From Parietaria judaica (lineage: Eukaryota > Streptophyta > Magnoliopsida > Rosales > Urticaceae), in contig OX940869.1 of the NCBI GenBank assembly GCA_954871525.1, positions 21,480,001-21,544,000 on the forward strand: a DNA stretch of 64,000 nucleotides. The letters run 5' to 3'. Every line of letters starts with the position of its first letter. Position 1 is the first letter of the stretch. Positions 12,242-22,832 of this stretch are shown here, piece after piece. The translations under genes and the position numbers were made by a program. Below the pieces are notes generated by a model that did no database searches, was not told the DNA's origin, and saw nothing but the letters and a program-made list of their open reading frames with translations.

Positions 12242-14974
12242 TGTTGGGAATCACGTCTCGGATTCCATGTTAATTATCTCGAATTATACCTCCGAACCGT
12301 CTGGGTAACATTTAAAAAATTATTTTAAAGCGGAAAACTTGTTATCTGTTCAACGGTCTCGATATCGGATAATAACCATAAAACAAGATCTGATAAATAT
12401 TATGTAATTTAATATTCATAAATCATTATTAATAATCTAGTCATTGTAGGAAATAAATAGAAAGCAGTAAATGGTTGCATTTATTAACCAAATGCATAAG
12501 GCCGTACCTCTAATGATGACTTCCGACTGCGTGTTCTGAATCGGGCAGGGCTCTGCCGGTGCTGAGGGAAACTCCCGTGATCTTCTGGGAGATTCTCCTG
12601 GAATCCTCGTACCGAAGTGTGGGCTTCGCCGGCAGGACTCCGTCGCAAAATTTAAACTGATGGTTCTTTTTAAATTTCCAGAAAACTAAGTCTCTTAAGC
12701 CGAACCAGAAAGAAAGATCAGAGAGAAATTTCGCAGACCTTGAAGGAGAGGGAGAGTTCAAATTTTCCTCTGGGGAGAGGTGTGAAAAATGTGTAGAATG
12801 ATCCTCCTATTTATAGGCTCAGAGTGTAACCGAATTGGAGAAATTCCCTCCCTAATTTCGAATTTAATATATTAAATATAATTAATTATCTCAATCCAAT
12901 GGTCCAGATTTAATCTTATCTAAATCCAATGGATATAATTAATTAGGGATTTAATTAAATAAGAAAGATTTGGATAAAATCAAAACTCCAATCTTATTTT
13001 CTTATCTTTATAAAATTCAAATTATATATATATATTAAAATTCGAATTATCATTATCTAGATCCAACGGTTGAGATAAATCTTTAAACCGATCTAATGGA
13101 TCAAATTAGTTTAGGATAAAATCAAATATAAAAAGATTTAATAAAAAAAATTCGAATTTATCCTAAAACCATAATTCGAAAATTAATATAAATTAATATA
13201 AATATAATTAATTAATTAATTTCTATTCCGACGGTAAAGATCAAATCTTAGACCGATCTAACGGATATAATTAATTAATCAATTTCGAAAATCAAAACTT
13301 TGTCACCAAGTTATCAATTTCGAATTCATGAATATCCTAATCCAACGGTTGATATTTAAATCATAACCGATCCAATGGATTAAATTGATTTTAGGGTTTT
13401 TCTCAAGTACCAAAACTTTTTGTACTTTTGCCGCAATTATAGAAAGACCAAAGTCTATCCATTCGAATGTGTATGGATCAACATTCCAAGGCCCAATTCG
13501 ATTTCTACACATTTTAATATATACAAATATATTATTTACATATTAATATAAATCTACTAATTATTGAATAATTATTAATAATATATTAATAATAAAAATT
13601 TGAATAATTAAATTATATTAATATTCTCTGATCTCAATATCACACATTTAAATGTCATGGTGACACACCATCATTTAAATTTGTGACATGTGATTTAATT
13701 TCATAGTTTACCGAAAAGATCACAAACTTAGAAATTATCTAAATCACAAACCGTACGTCGAAACGACTCGGTTCCAAAAGCAAAGTTGCTTATAACTTTC
13801 ATGTTGACAGAAAATCCAAATTCTACTTTCTTTTGTGAGTTAATTTCGGTTACCAAGATATGGTACTTTTGCCACGCAACTGATAAAACTATCTGATGTC
13901 TATCACAGACTTCAGTTTTATGAGTCTTGCCAAATGATCTTAAAAACATTTCAAATGTTTTTATCACGTACGTATCATCCGTTACGGAGCTATCCTGGGG
14001 ACCATGGACCCATATCACTTAAGCTCCAACGAACTGCTAGGGTGTTTGTCAAACCTCGGTGTTGTTCCACTATAAACCCGAGGCTGCACTCTTTGGTGAT
14101 ACACTATATATTATTCTCTTTATTACAGCAGGTTGTCCATTGATACAATCAAATTCGGGTTATTGATCTTTCACTTGATGATCCACACACGAGCAGGCGG
14201 TTTCTACCGTTATGCCCCTCATTGCATTTTCATCCTTGACTCAGTCAGTAATATTATGAGTAACCCACTTATGGTTTCGATTCATAAGTTGCGCACGGGT
14301 ACCTCTCACTTCTCACCACCGACAATAAAGGGAATCATCATGACTCTGAAGAGAGCTGTGTGATGCCCATGTCTATGACAAAGCTACCCTTCTTGCTGAC
14401 TATCATGTTCCCAAAATAATAGTATTGGGAACAACGGTAATATATTGTGTTCTTTAATGGTTAAATCAAAGAACAATCAAGCCAGCAGCTCGGACTCAAG
14501 ATCACTCAGGACTTAGATCGAATATCCATTTGATCATCTACTAGTGACTCAACTCCAAGTTATCAGTGACGGTCTTATATGATAACTTCCGGAGTTTAAG
14601 TCAGGTCCAGTCTAGCATGAAGACACTTCATACTTAATGCACTTCTAGTGAGTGTGACACACACAAAATCCAGAATAGGATTGTCACTTAGTCACATTAA
14701 TGACCTTATACGAGTAATGGGCTCCCACCCAGTTAATCAGGTCACAGACATTTTAAGTTCATTTATTATGATTATTAATTCTTCCTCACATTGACTCTAT
14801 TGTGATAATAATTCATAATTGCATCCTTTGTGAACTAAGGATCAAACATTCTATTTTACTCTACCAAAAACTATAATAAGATTATCATAATAAGCATCAT
14901 ATTTATTCAACGACTTGTCATAATCTTTTACAAATGGATAAAAATATCTTGTTTAAGGACACACATGTCCAACA
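12242..14974 (-). mobile_element. Y2: solo LTR of family Y, inside X
   Basis: It starts TGTTGGGAATCACG and ends ACATGTCCAACA, with a perfect 5-bp duplication aaaac (12237-12241 and 14975-14979). Its sequence is the reverse complement of Y1 and Y4 over most of its length. On the minus strand the TATA box (tataaatagg near 12810) and CT-rich leader point leftward. Length 2733 bp. Confidence 0.85.
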
Positions 14975-16379
14975 AAAACGACATGATGGGGTGCGACATA
15001 GCTAATTGGCATGAATGAAACATTTATCAAAACTTATATACGAGAATGTTTCACGAAAAATTTGGAAATAGTATACTTTTGCATTGTATCGAAGTATAAA
15101 CATAGGAAAAATTCTTACTTACTATTCTCAAGGTAATTTAGCAACCGATTCGTGGTTGCAGCTTCTCCAGCAATACTAACCATGCACTAGCTAAACAGAG
15201 TTCGGTCTCAACTCTATTACGAGAACTAACTACCCACTTTAGAACGGCCATGCAACGAATTGAATCATCACATGTAAGAGTAACCCACTCATTTTCGGTT
15301 CACAGACTTAACTCAAGCAGTCATCGCTCTTAGGGGGCCAGATCTGGCTGACACACGGCCGTTGAAATGCATCTGATCACCTTATCTATAAACAGACCAG
15401 TACAGTGACTTATCAGCTGCATAACTGAAACCTTTTCGTAGGAAGCCAGATCTAGCTGACACGAGGTGTTATGCAGCCAGTCGTTGTACCGGCAACAAAT
15501 GGACACCTTCCTACGCTAAACTCTTGCTATTTTGACTACAAATGGTTTAACCATCTAAGATAAACACGGTTATCTAGGCATGAGCTCTAAACTAGGAACT
15601 TACATTTTAATTATCTGGAATTAAAAAGAAATCCTATCGTTTTATCAGCTCATAATATGCTTCCCATTAATGACCCATTAATAAGCTTATTCCTAGGTTA
15701 TTATAATATACCAGGTATACTAAGAACCTAGAATAAAATCATATATTAATTACGGTAATGATAGACATAGGTGTGTTCTCAAGGTAGATGGGACGGGTCC
15801 CTAACCAGTCACCCAGAAGTGGATGGTGAACTGGCCCCACTTTTGATTACCTCTTTCTTGACAAGAACACAATCCTCAAGAATTTTTCTGTAATTAATAA
15901 TGAAGTTATTTATCGATTAATTATTTACTATCTATTACTCACTCGAAACCGCTCATTAAAACCCAATGTTACATAGACCACTATATAACATAAACGTGTT
16001 AGGAAATTGGATTAATAATTAAATTATTATCTAAGGGATATCTTATTAAAATGTCTATTATTAAATCTATCCATTAAAGGAATTAATTATTCAATTTAAA
16101 AAATTAATAAAGTCAATAATTAATTTAAATAAATTATTATCCAATATTAATTTTTTGTGAATAATCACGGGAATAAATAAAATAAATAAATTATTTTATT
16201 TTACCAAGGAGAAAATAAATCTAGGATCACGCATTTAATCTTCGGGTTAAAATTAATTTTGCCAATTTAAAATAAAAATAAAAATAAAAACTAAATTAAA
16301 ATTAAATCTCTTTCTAACCTGAATAACTAATATTGGGTAGTTAATTATTTAATTTACCCAAATTATTAGTAATCTTCAT
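14975..16379 (-). other. X: internal leader region
   Basis: Non-coding. The part 15180-15900 aligns, as reverse complement, with 52500-53250 in the plus-strand X relative: both hold 'catggccgttctaaagtgg', 'gccagatctagctgacac', and 'agaccagtac' blocks. It therefore belongs to the conserved 5' leader of the X family. The distal part (15900-16379) is AT-rich without further features. Confidence 0.65.
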
Positions 16380-16990
16380 TTAAAAATTTTTTACGTGTGG
16401 GCTTGCTATGGTCCGGCCCGTGGGTCGAACTAAAACCCTAGCCGAACCCTAAAAGTGTTTGACATCCAATCGGCGAGGTCCAAACGGACCTCACCAGAAA
16501 AACTGCAGTGGGCCGAAGCCCACTGCTTTTACATTCGCACCAGCCCGGGTAGAAACCGGGCTGGCTTATTTCCTCGTCCCAGCCCGGACGCGGGCTGGGC
16601 CTTGTCCCGCTCCTCCAGCCCGGACGCTGGTTGGACAGGACTGCCGCGGCTGGGGAATCCCAGCCGCTCATGCACTGCGTCAGGTAGCCCGCTAGAGCTG
16701 CCGATCCCACGCACCAGCCCGGACGCGGGCTGGTTTGCGTGTTCCCGATCTACCAGCTCAGACACGAGCTAGCCGGGCAGGTTCTGTGGCTAGGAAATCC
16801 CACCCGCTGCAGCGTCATCGGGGATCCCGATCGGGTTCCCTAGTTTTCCCGTGTGCTAGCCCGGACGCGGGTTGGCTTTTACAGCTATTTCCATCGGCCC
16901 GGACACGGGCCAGAAACTATCCCGCGGTTGGACAATTCTAGCCGCATTCGCTAATTCCCCGGAAAGCCGTTTGGCTTTCCGAAACCCTAC
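16380..16990. repeat. X: GC-rich leader island of self-complementary repeats
   Basis: In otherwise AT-rich DNA this ~600-bp island holds about seven imperfect copies of a self-complementary word of the form agcccggacgcgggctgg (near 16543, 16581, 16616, 16714, 16751, 16858, 16898), spaced 15-100 bases apart. Each copy can fold on itself. It lies between the primer site and the rest of the X leader; a GC-rich island is also present at the same place in the relative at 51530-52025. Open frames seen on several strands here are products of base composition. Confidence 0.7.
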
Positions 16991-17160
16991 GTTGACAGCC
17001 TAGGGTTTCGACATTGCACGAAACCCTAGCCGTCATCTAATTTGAACAAATAAAATTAAATGACAGAAAATCATAATTAAATAATATTCATAGGAGTAAT
17101 TCCAAAATAATTCTTAAATTATTATGTCTAAATTTAATTAATTATTCATCGTAAATCAGG

Positions 17161-17172
17161 GCTCTGATACCA
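17161..17172 (-). promoter_or_regulatory. X: primer-binding site (tRNA-iMet type)
   Basis: The minus strand reads TGGTATCAGAGC, separated from the LTR by two bases. This marks 17175-19256 as the 5' LTR and shows the element's direction. Confidence 0.85.
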
Positions 17173-17174
17173 AT

Positions 17175-19256
17175 TGCTGGAATCGATATTGTTCTGGTAC
17201 CGATTCCGATTCGTGCCTACGGATCTAGACCCAAATCGGTCAGCGCCGAATCCTAAGAAATTGTAATCATTGATTGAAGCACATGGTTTGACCTTTAAAA
17301 AATTTACTGGGTTAGAGTCCCATACCAAAAACCCTGTCAAACCGTCTGTATCAAAATCAACTTACAATTATTTTGCCCGATCATGATGAATTAATTAAAT
17401 TAAATTTATTAACATGTTTATTGGTTTTAATCTGAGCCTTGAGTAAAAGTGAATAATCTCATAATCGATAAATACAAGAACATGTACCTGACACCTTCGA
17501 TGATTCTGTCTGCGTTCTTTGATCTTCAAGAACTCCGTGCCTTCTTATCCACACGCTCTTTGCGATTTTCTGTGAGAAGATAGCTCCCAGTTGTCTTCCG
17601 ATGTATGACTCCGGGATTACGTCGCCAAGAGCGTGGGCTCTTCTAGAATAACCTCTAAACCATAAAAGCAAAATCCTAGGAAGAATTTTCGCTGAGAAAT
17701 TCGCAGGAACTGAGAGAGGCTGAGAGAAAACGACTTTTCTGACGTTTTTAGGATGTGTTGTGTGTGTTTTAGGGTTCCATGGATCCCCTATTTATAAGGA
17801 GTTGATCCCAACCACTTTGGATTGATTATCTCAACCAAATTGGAGATATTCATTCAGATTTGATTTCATGATTAAATCAAATAAAGAATAAATCCAAATA
17901 AAATCTTCTCAGAAAATACTCTAAAAGATTTAATAAATCAAATCTTTATATTTTCAAGATTTAAAATCACTATAACCATAATTCGAAAATCATTATCATT
18001 ATTTTCTTAGAAAAATATTCCAGGAATCAAATCCAATATTTAATGATAAATTCACAGAATTTAATTTCCCAAAATCCTAGAATTATCCAGGGGTCAAATT
18101 CAATTATCAATTTTTCACATTCCCGGCTAGCACTAAAAACTTTGGTACTTTTGCCACTTTTAGGTTAATCAGAGAATTCGTGACAACAATCACGAATCAC
18201 TCTTGATTGGATCTATTAAATGTTTACTAATATAATAAACATATTTGCGGTGTCACCCTTTTGGAGCTACAAAGGGGACAAATGGACAATACACCCGACT
18301 ACGGTGAAAGTGTAGAAATTTCACCAACTTCGGTAACTTTTCACTATAGCGCGAAGCTGAACTCTCAAGTGTGTATAATTATATCTTCCTGATCACTGGT
18401 GTCCATTGATACAGTCAGATATATAAATTGATCGGTTTTCGTATTATTATGATTCTCATCAAAATGGTACATATATTATTACTGTTCTGCCCTTTTGACG
18501 ACACTACCTTAATCTATGATTTATTGCAAACTACTCACTTATCGGGTTATGAATCCGTAAGCTGGCCATGAGCACTTATTTTCTTCCCACAAAATCATAA
18601 TAAGGAAATTATAAAGTTATTATCCATATCTGTAATATGCAGTTTACTACGGCCAACCTTCCGATCCCGAAATAAAAGTGTTGGGGATACTTGATTGTAA
18701 AATGAAACGATTATATCAAAGATCGTTTAAGTTAAACCGTATAAACCCACATTACCTCAGGACATCAAGCGATTTCATCTGATCGTCTTAGCGACCTTAT
18801 CGTACTTTCATCAGTGACGGACTTACATGATGATTTCGGATATAAGTCAGTCCCTGTCCAGTATGAAGACACTTCATAACCGATGAACTTACCAGTGCAT
18901 GGACATCACTCTAACCCGATAATACGTCACCACATAAATGTGATCTATTAAGTTCACTAATAGTCGTTTTCGATCAGAAGTTCCCACTTCTGATCTAGAC
19001 TATGGACCAATTTTAAGTTCATTATTTATGTTAATCAAACGTCCTCACACAAAGACCCAGTGTGATGACTTTAAAATAAATGCAAAAGTTAAAGAACTAA
19101 GGATCGACATTCAATTTGATAATTATATCTATAATCCGTAGATAACTACATAAGATTAACATTAATAAGAACCTTTCTTTCCTAGGTAAACGGCCATAAT
19201 CTTATACAAGCGGGATTAGCATCTGAATAGAGGGCATATACAGAATATGTCTAGCA
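17175..19256 (-). repeat. X: 5' LTR
   Basis: 2082 bp, beginning tgctggaatcgatattg and ending atatgtctagca on the plus strand. It matches the split 3' LTR along its length, with visible substitutions and small indels. The promoter-like 'cctatttataagg' lies near 17789 (minus orientation). Confidence 0.85.
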
Positions 19257-19529
19257 TACACTTGTATCAATAGGCGTTCTAACTTCTCCAGTTTTTCCTT
19301 TATTAAAATTTTCAAGTATTTTGTCCACATAATGAGACCGACTTAAGATAAGTCCATCAGATTTTGTTATGATTTTAATACCTAAAATCACATCTGCATG
19401 ACCCACATCATTCATTTCAAACTTTGAGTTCAATAGCCTCTTGGTATTTTTTGATCATTTGATCATTACTACCCACAATTAAAATATCATCAACGTATAA
19501 ACACAAGATTACATTGCTGGTCTTATCTG
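19257..19529 (-). pseudogene. Z: Ty1/copia reverse transcriptase, YVDD segment
   Basis: On the minus strand the upstream part reads LCLYVDDILIVGSND, the catalytic motif of copia reverse transcriptase. After a frameshift near 19440 it continues SKFEMNDVGHADVILGIKI and GLILSRSHYVDKILENF, ending TPIDTSV at the X junction. It is the direct upstream neighbour of the fragment at 3756-4447, separated by X. It is truncated at about 19529 where another X-type LTR begins. Confidence 0.85.
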
Positions 19530-20165
19530 CGGATCTAGACCGAAATCGGTCACCGCCGACCCGTAAGAAACTATAATCATTGATTAAATCACACGGTTTG
19601 ACCTTTAAAAATTTACTGGGTTAGAGTCCTATACAGATAAACCTGTCAAACCGTCTGTTTCAAAATCAATTTACAATTAATTTTCCCGATCGTGATGAAT
19701 TAATTATTTTAATTCATTTAACCCGTTCTTGAATTTAATTATGAGTCATGAGTATTAATCAATAATCTCAATAACGTGTACCTTACTCCTGAAGTTTCTG
19801 ACACGGATCTTGATTCTTTGAGAAGATTTCTGACTCCGTTCTTCAAGCCTTCCTGCGATTTTTGTGGAGAAGATGCTTCCAGAATTCTTCCGATGTATTC
19901 TCTAGGACTACGTTGCAAGGAGGTATGGGATCCCACTGGAAAAACCCTCAGCCCTAAATTGAACAATCCCTGAGAAAAGCCTAGAGAAATTCGTAGAAAT
20001 TGAAGAGAGAGAGAGAGGGAATTCGATTTCTCTGAAGAGAGAATTCTGTGTTGTATTTGTTGTGTTTTGTGGTTTCTGGCATTCCCTATTTACAAGGAAA
20101 GGCCCAACCACTTTAGAGAAAATCTCTCAACCAATTATGAAAGATTTACTCTAACAACTTGGAGC
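19530..20165 (-). mobile_element. X3: diverged partial LTR of family X
   Basis: From 'cggatctagaccgaaatcggtcaccgcc' onward it follows the X LTR at 4496-5035 and 17220-17780, including 'gtttgacctttaaaaatttactgggttagagtcc' and 'cgatcgtgatgaattaatta', but with many differences. Both ends are truncated: the LTR terminus is missing at the left and the match fades at about 20165. It is clearly older than the copies flanking X. Confidence 0.65.
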
Positions 20166-20560
20166 ATGTCGAAAAGTGACAGGTCGCAACCCTCTTCCCT
20201 ACACCTAACCAGATAGGCTAGAAAAATCCTGTAGGAATTCAGGCTCAACTAAGCCAGAGAAATATCCATCTGCTTAACATACGTAAGGATAGGTTTTGGG
20301 ATCGGGAACCTCAGCCTCCAGTCCTTAAAGAACCGCTCGTAGATGCGGACCCAATCATCCCTGATCGTGTATGTGAACTCATCGGAATCTGGACCCGAAG
20401 AGTGACAGATTCTGGAATGTCATATTCCGACCTCAGCCGAGGGATATCCTCTTCCTTCAGTCGGGACCTCGGCGACTCGGTCCGGAGAAAATCTAGACCA
20501 AAACCGGGCCCTTAGACTTACTCTTTTTACTACTTTCTGCCAATTCTATGGATTCGAAGA
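20166..20560 (-). pseudogene. Decayed gag-like / 'putative gypsy type transposon' (PF04195-like) fragment
   Basis: On the minus strand one frame gives EYDIPESVTLRVQIP, and after a shift another gives DDWVRIYERFFKDWRLRFPIP, then LNSYRIFLAYLVRCREEGCD. The order (an Arg-x-P strand, then a W-x-x-YE-x-FF-x-x-x-x-RFP block, then PN/NS-x-RxLxxxLxxCRE) is the pattern I know from the plant 'putative gypsy type transposon' domain. There is one frameshift and a stop (SLA followed by TAG). A TATA-like box and pyrimidine-rich leader lie upstream near 20840. The same kind of protein begins at 30672. Confidence 0.5.
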
Positions 20561-21000
20561 AAACCTTAAGCACAAAGTACCCAGAAAAGATAACCCAAAA
20601 ATTTAAACAAGAAGCCCAGAAACCCGAAGCACAAACAGAACCTACAAAAGCCTAACACTGCCTAGTCTTGGTCGAAGACAGAAATAGAACCCAAAATCTA
20701 TAGCAAAGAGTACAGATTGAACCTGGAAACCTAAGGCAATGAGGCTCGAAGGAAGTTGCAGATGTTCAACAATGGCGAAGAAAGCTTTCTCTTTAAAACA
20801 TGCAAAAATGAATAAAAAGGGAGAGAGGGAGCTTAAATAGAAAGAGGAGGAGCAGTTAACTGGAAACTGAAGAGGCACTTCGAGGAGAGCGAGCGAGAGA
20901 CGTAATTGGACCTCATTGGTAGCACACTCGAGTGTTTTTATACTCAAAAATCGACCTGCATCGTGCGGCTAGGATTTCCTCAATTCTGGCGCATCATCTC
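20561..21000 (-). other. Putative 5' leader/promoter of the decayed gag-like fragment
   Basis: A minus-strand 'tatttaagctccctctctccc' (around 20820-20840) followed by CT-rich sequence resembles a plant TATA box and leader. The open stretch 20642-20947 has no recognisable motif. Nothing else is seen. Confidence 0.3.
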
Positions 21001-21767
21001 TATTGGGAATCACGTCTCGGATTCCATGTTAATTATCACGAATTATACCTCCGAACCGTCCGGGTAACATTTAAAAAATTATTTTAAAGCGGAAAACTTG
21101 TTATCCGTTCAACGGTCCGGATATTAGATAATAACCATATAACAAGATATGATAAATATTATGTAATTTAATATTCATAAATCATTATTAATAATCTAGT
21201 CATTATAGGAAATAAATAGAAAGCAGTAAATGGTTGCATTTATTAACCCAATGCATAAGGCCGTACCTCTAATGACGACTTCCGGCTGCGCGTTCTGAAT
21301 CAGGCAGGGCTCCGCCGGTGCTGAGGGAAACTCCCGTGATCTTCCGGGATATTCTCCTGGAATCCTTGTACCGAAGCGTGGGCTTCGCCGGCAGGACTCC
21401 GTCGCAAAATTTAAACTGATGGTTCTTTTTAAGCTTCCGGAGAACTAAGTCTCTTAAGCCGAACCAGAAAGAGAGATCAGAGAGAAAATTCGCAGACCCT
21501 GAGGGAGAGGGAGAGTTCGAATTTTTTTTTTTTTCTGGGGAGATGTGTGAAAAATGTGTAGAATGAGGCTCCTATTTATAGGCTCAGACTGTAACCAAAT
21601 TAGAGAAATTTCCTCCCTAATTTCGAATTCTATATATTGAATATAATTAATTATCTCAATCCAATGGTCTAGATTCAATTTTATCTAAATCCAATGGATA
21701 TAATTAAATAAGAAAGATTTGGATAAAATAAAAAATCCAATCTTATCTTCTTATCTTTATAAAATTC

Positions 21768-21803
<36 letters not shown>

Positions 21804-22660
21804 TTCGAATTCATATCATCTAGATCCAACGGTTGAGATAAATCTTTAAACCGATCTAATGGATCAAATTAGTTTAGGATAAAATCAAATATTAAAAGAT
21901 TTAATAATTTTTTTTTTGAATTTATCCAAAACTATAATTCGAAAATAATATAATATATAATTAATTAATTTCCAATCCGACGGTAAAGATTAAATCTTAG
22001 ACCGATCTAACGGATATAATTAATTAACCAAATTCGAAAATCAAAGCTTGGTCACCAAGTTAATAATTTCGAATATATCAATATCCTAATCCAACGGTTG
22101 ATATTAAATCATAACCGATCCAATGGATTAAATTGATTTTAGCGTTTTTCTCAAATACCAAAGCATTTGGTACTTTTGCCTCAATTATGAAAAGACTAAA
22201 ATCTATCCATTCGAATGTGTATGGTTCCACATTCCAAGGCCCAATTCAATTTTTACACTTTATAATATATAAAAATATATTATTTACATATTAATATAAA
22301 TCTATTAATGATTGAATAATTATTAATAATATATTAATAATAAAATTCGAATAATTAAATTATATTAATATTCTCTGACATGTGATTTAATTTCATAGTT
22401 TACCGAAACGATCACAAACTTAGAAATTCTCTAAATCACAAACCGTACGTCAAAACGACTCGGTTCCAAAAGCAAAGGTTCTTAGAATTTAATTTCCAAA
22501 AACTTTCATGTTGACAGAAATCCAATTTCTACTTTTTTTATCAGTTAATTTCGGTTACCAAGATATGGTACTTTTGCCACGCTACTGATAAAACAATATG
22601 ATGTCTGTCACAGACTTCAGTTTTATGAGTCTTGCCAAATGATCTTAAAAATATTTATAA
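21001..22660 (-). mobile_element. Y3: truncated LTR of family Y
   Basis: It starts tattgggaatcacgtctcgg (Y2 starts tgttgggaatcacgtctcgg) and follows Y2 to about 'gatcttaaaaatatttataatcac', then stops, missing about the last 1 kb. It is inverted relative to Y4 next door. The terminal TG is mutated to TA and no target duplication is seen. Confidence 0.75.
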
Positions 22661-22832
22661 TCACATGAAATTCGAAATGATTTCGACTTTTTGGTGGGAA
22701 CAGTGAGTGACACGTGTCACTTTGCTCGGGCTTCGAAGGAATAAGTTCCTTCGAATTCTGCTGACTTGGACAGTTGATTATCGTGCTGACGTGGCCCCGA
22801 CCAGAGGATTGATCTCAGCCGTTGGATGAGAT
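22661..22832. other. Spacer between inverted Y3 and Y4
   Basis: 172 bp, moderately GC-rich, with a perfect short palindrome around 22735-22756 (tcgaaggaa...ttccttcga). It is not part of the Y family and I recognise no gene. Confidence 0.5.

Larger units (their letters stand above)
4448..19256 (-). mobile_element. Element X: long-LTR, largely non-coding retrotransposon, nested in Z
   Basis: X runs right to left: 5' LTR 17175-19256, primer site 17161-17172, internal region down to 9521, 3' LTR 4448-9520. The target duplication is tatac (4443-4447) against tacac (19257-19261), one difference. Joining the host across it restores an open frame in the Z reverse transcriptase. Without the two nested Y solo LTRs, X is about 9.2 kb with 2.1-2.2-kb LTRs and about 4.9 kb of internal DNA. 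I find no protease, integrase, reverse transcriptase or RNase H, so X is non-autonomous and of the large retrotransposon derivative (LARD) kind. Confidence 0.8.

Noticed and set aside
16455..16772. Overlapping open frames on both strands in the GC-rich X leader
   Set aside because: They come from the repeated agcccggacgcgggct word, which lacks stops in several frames; no shared motif.
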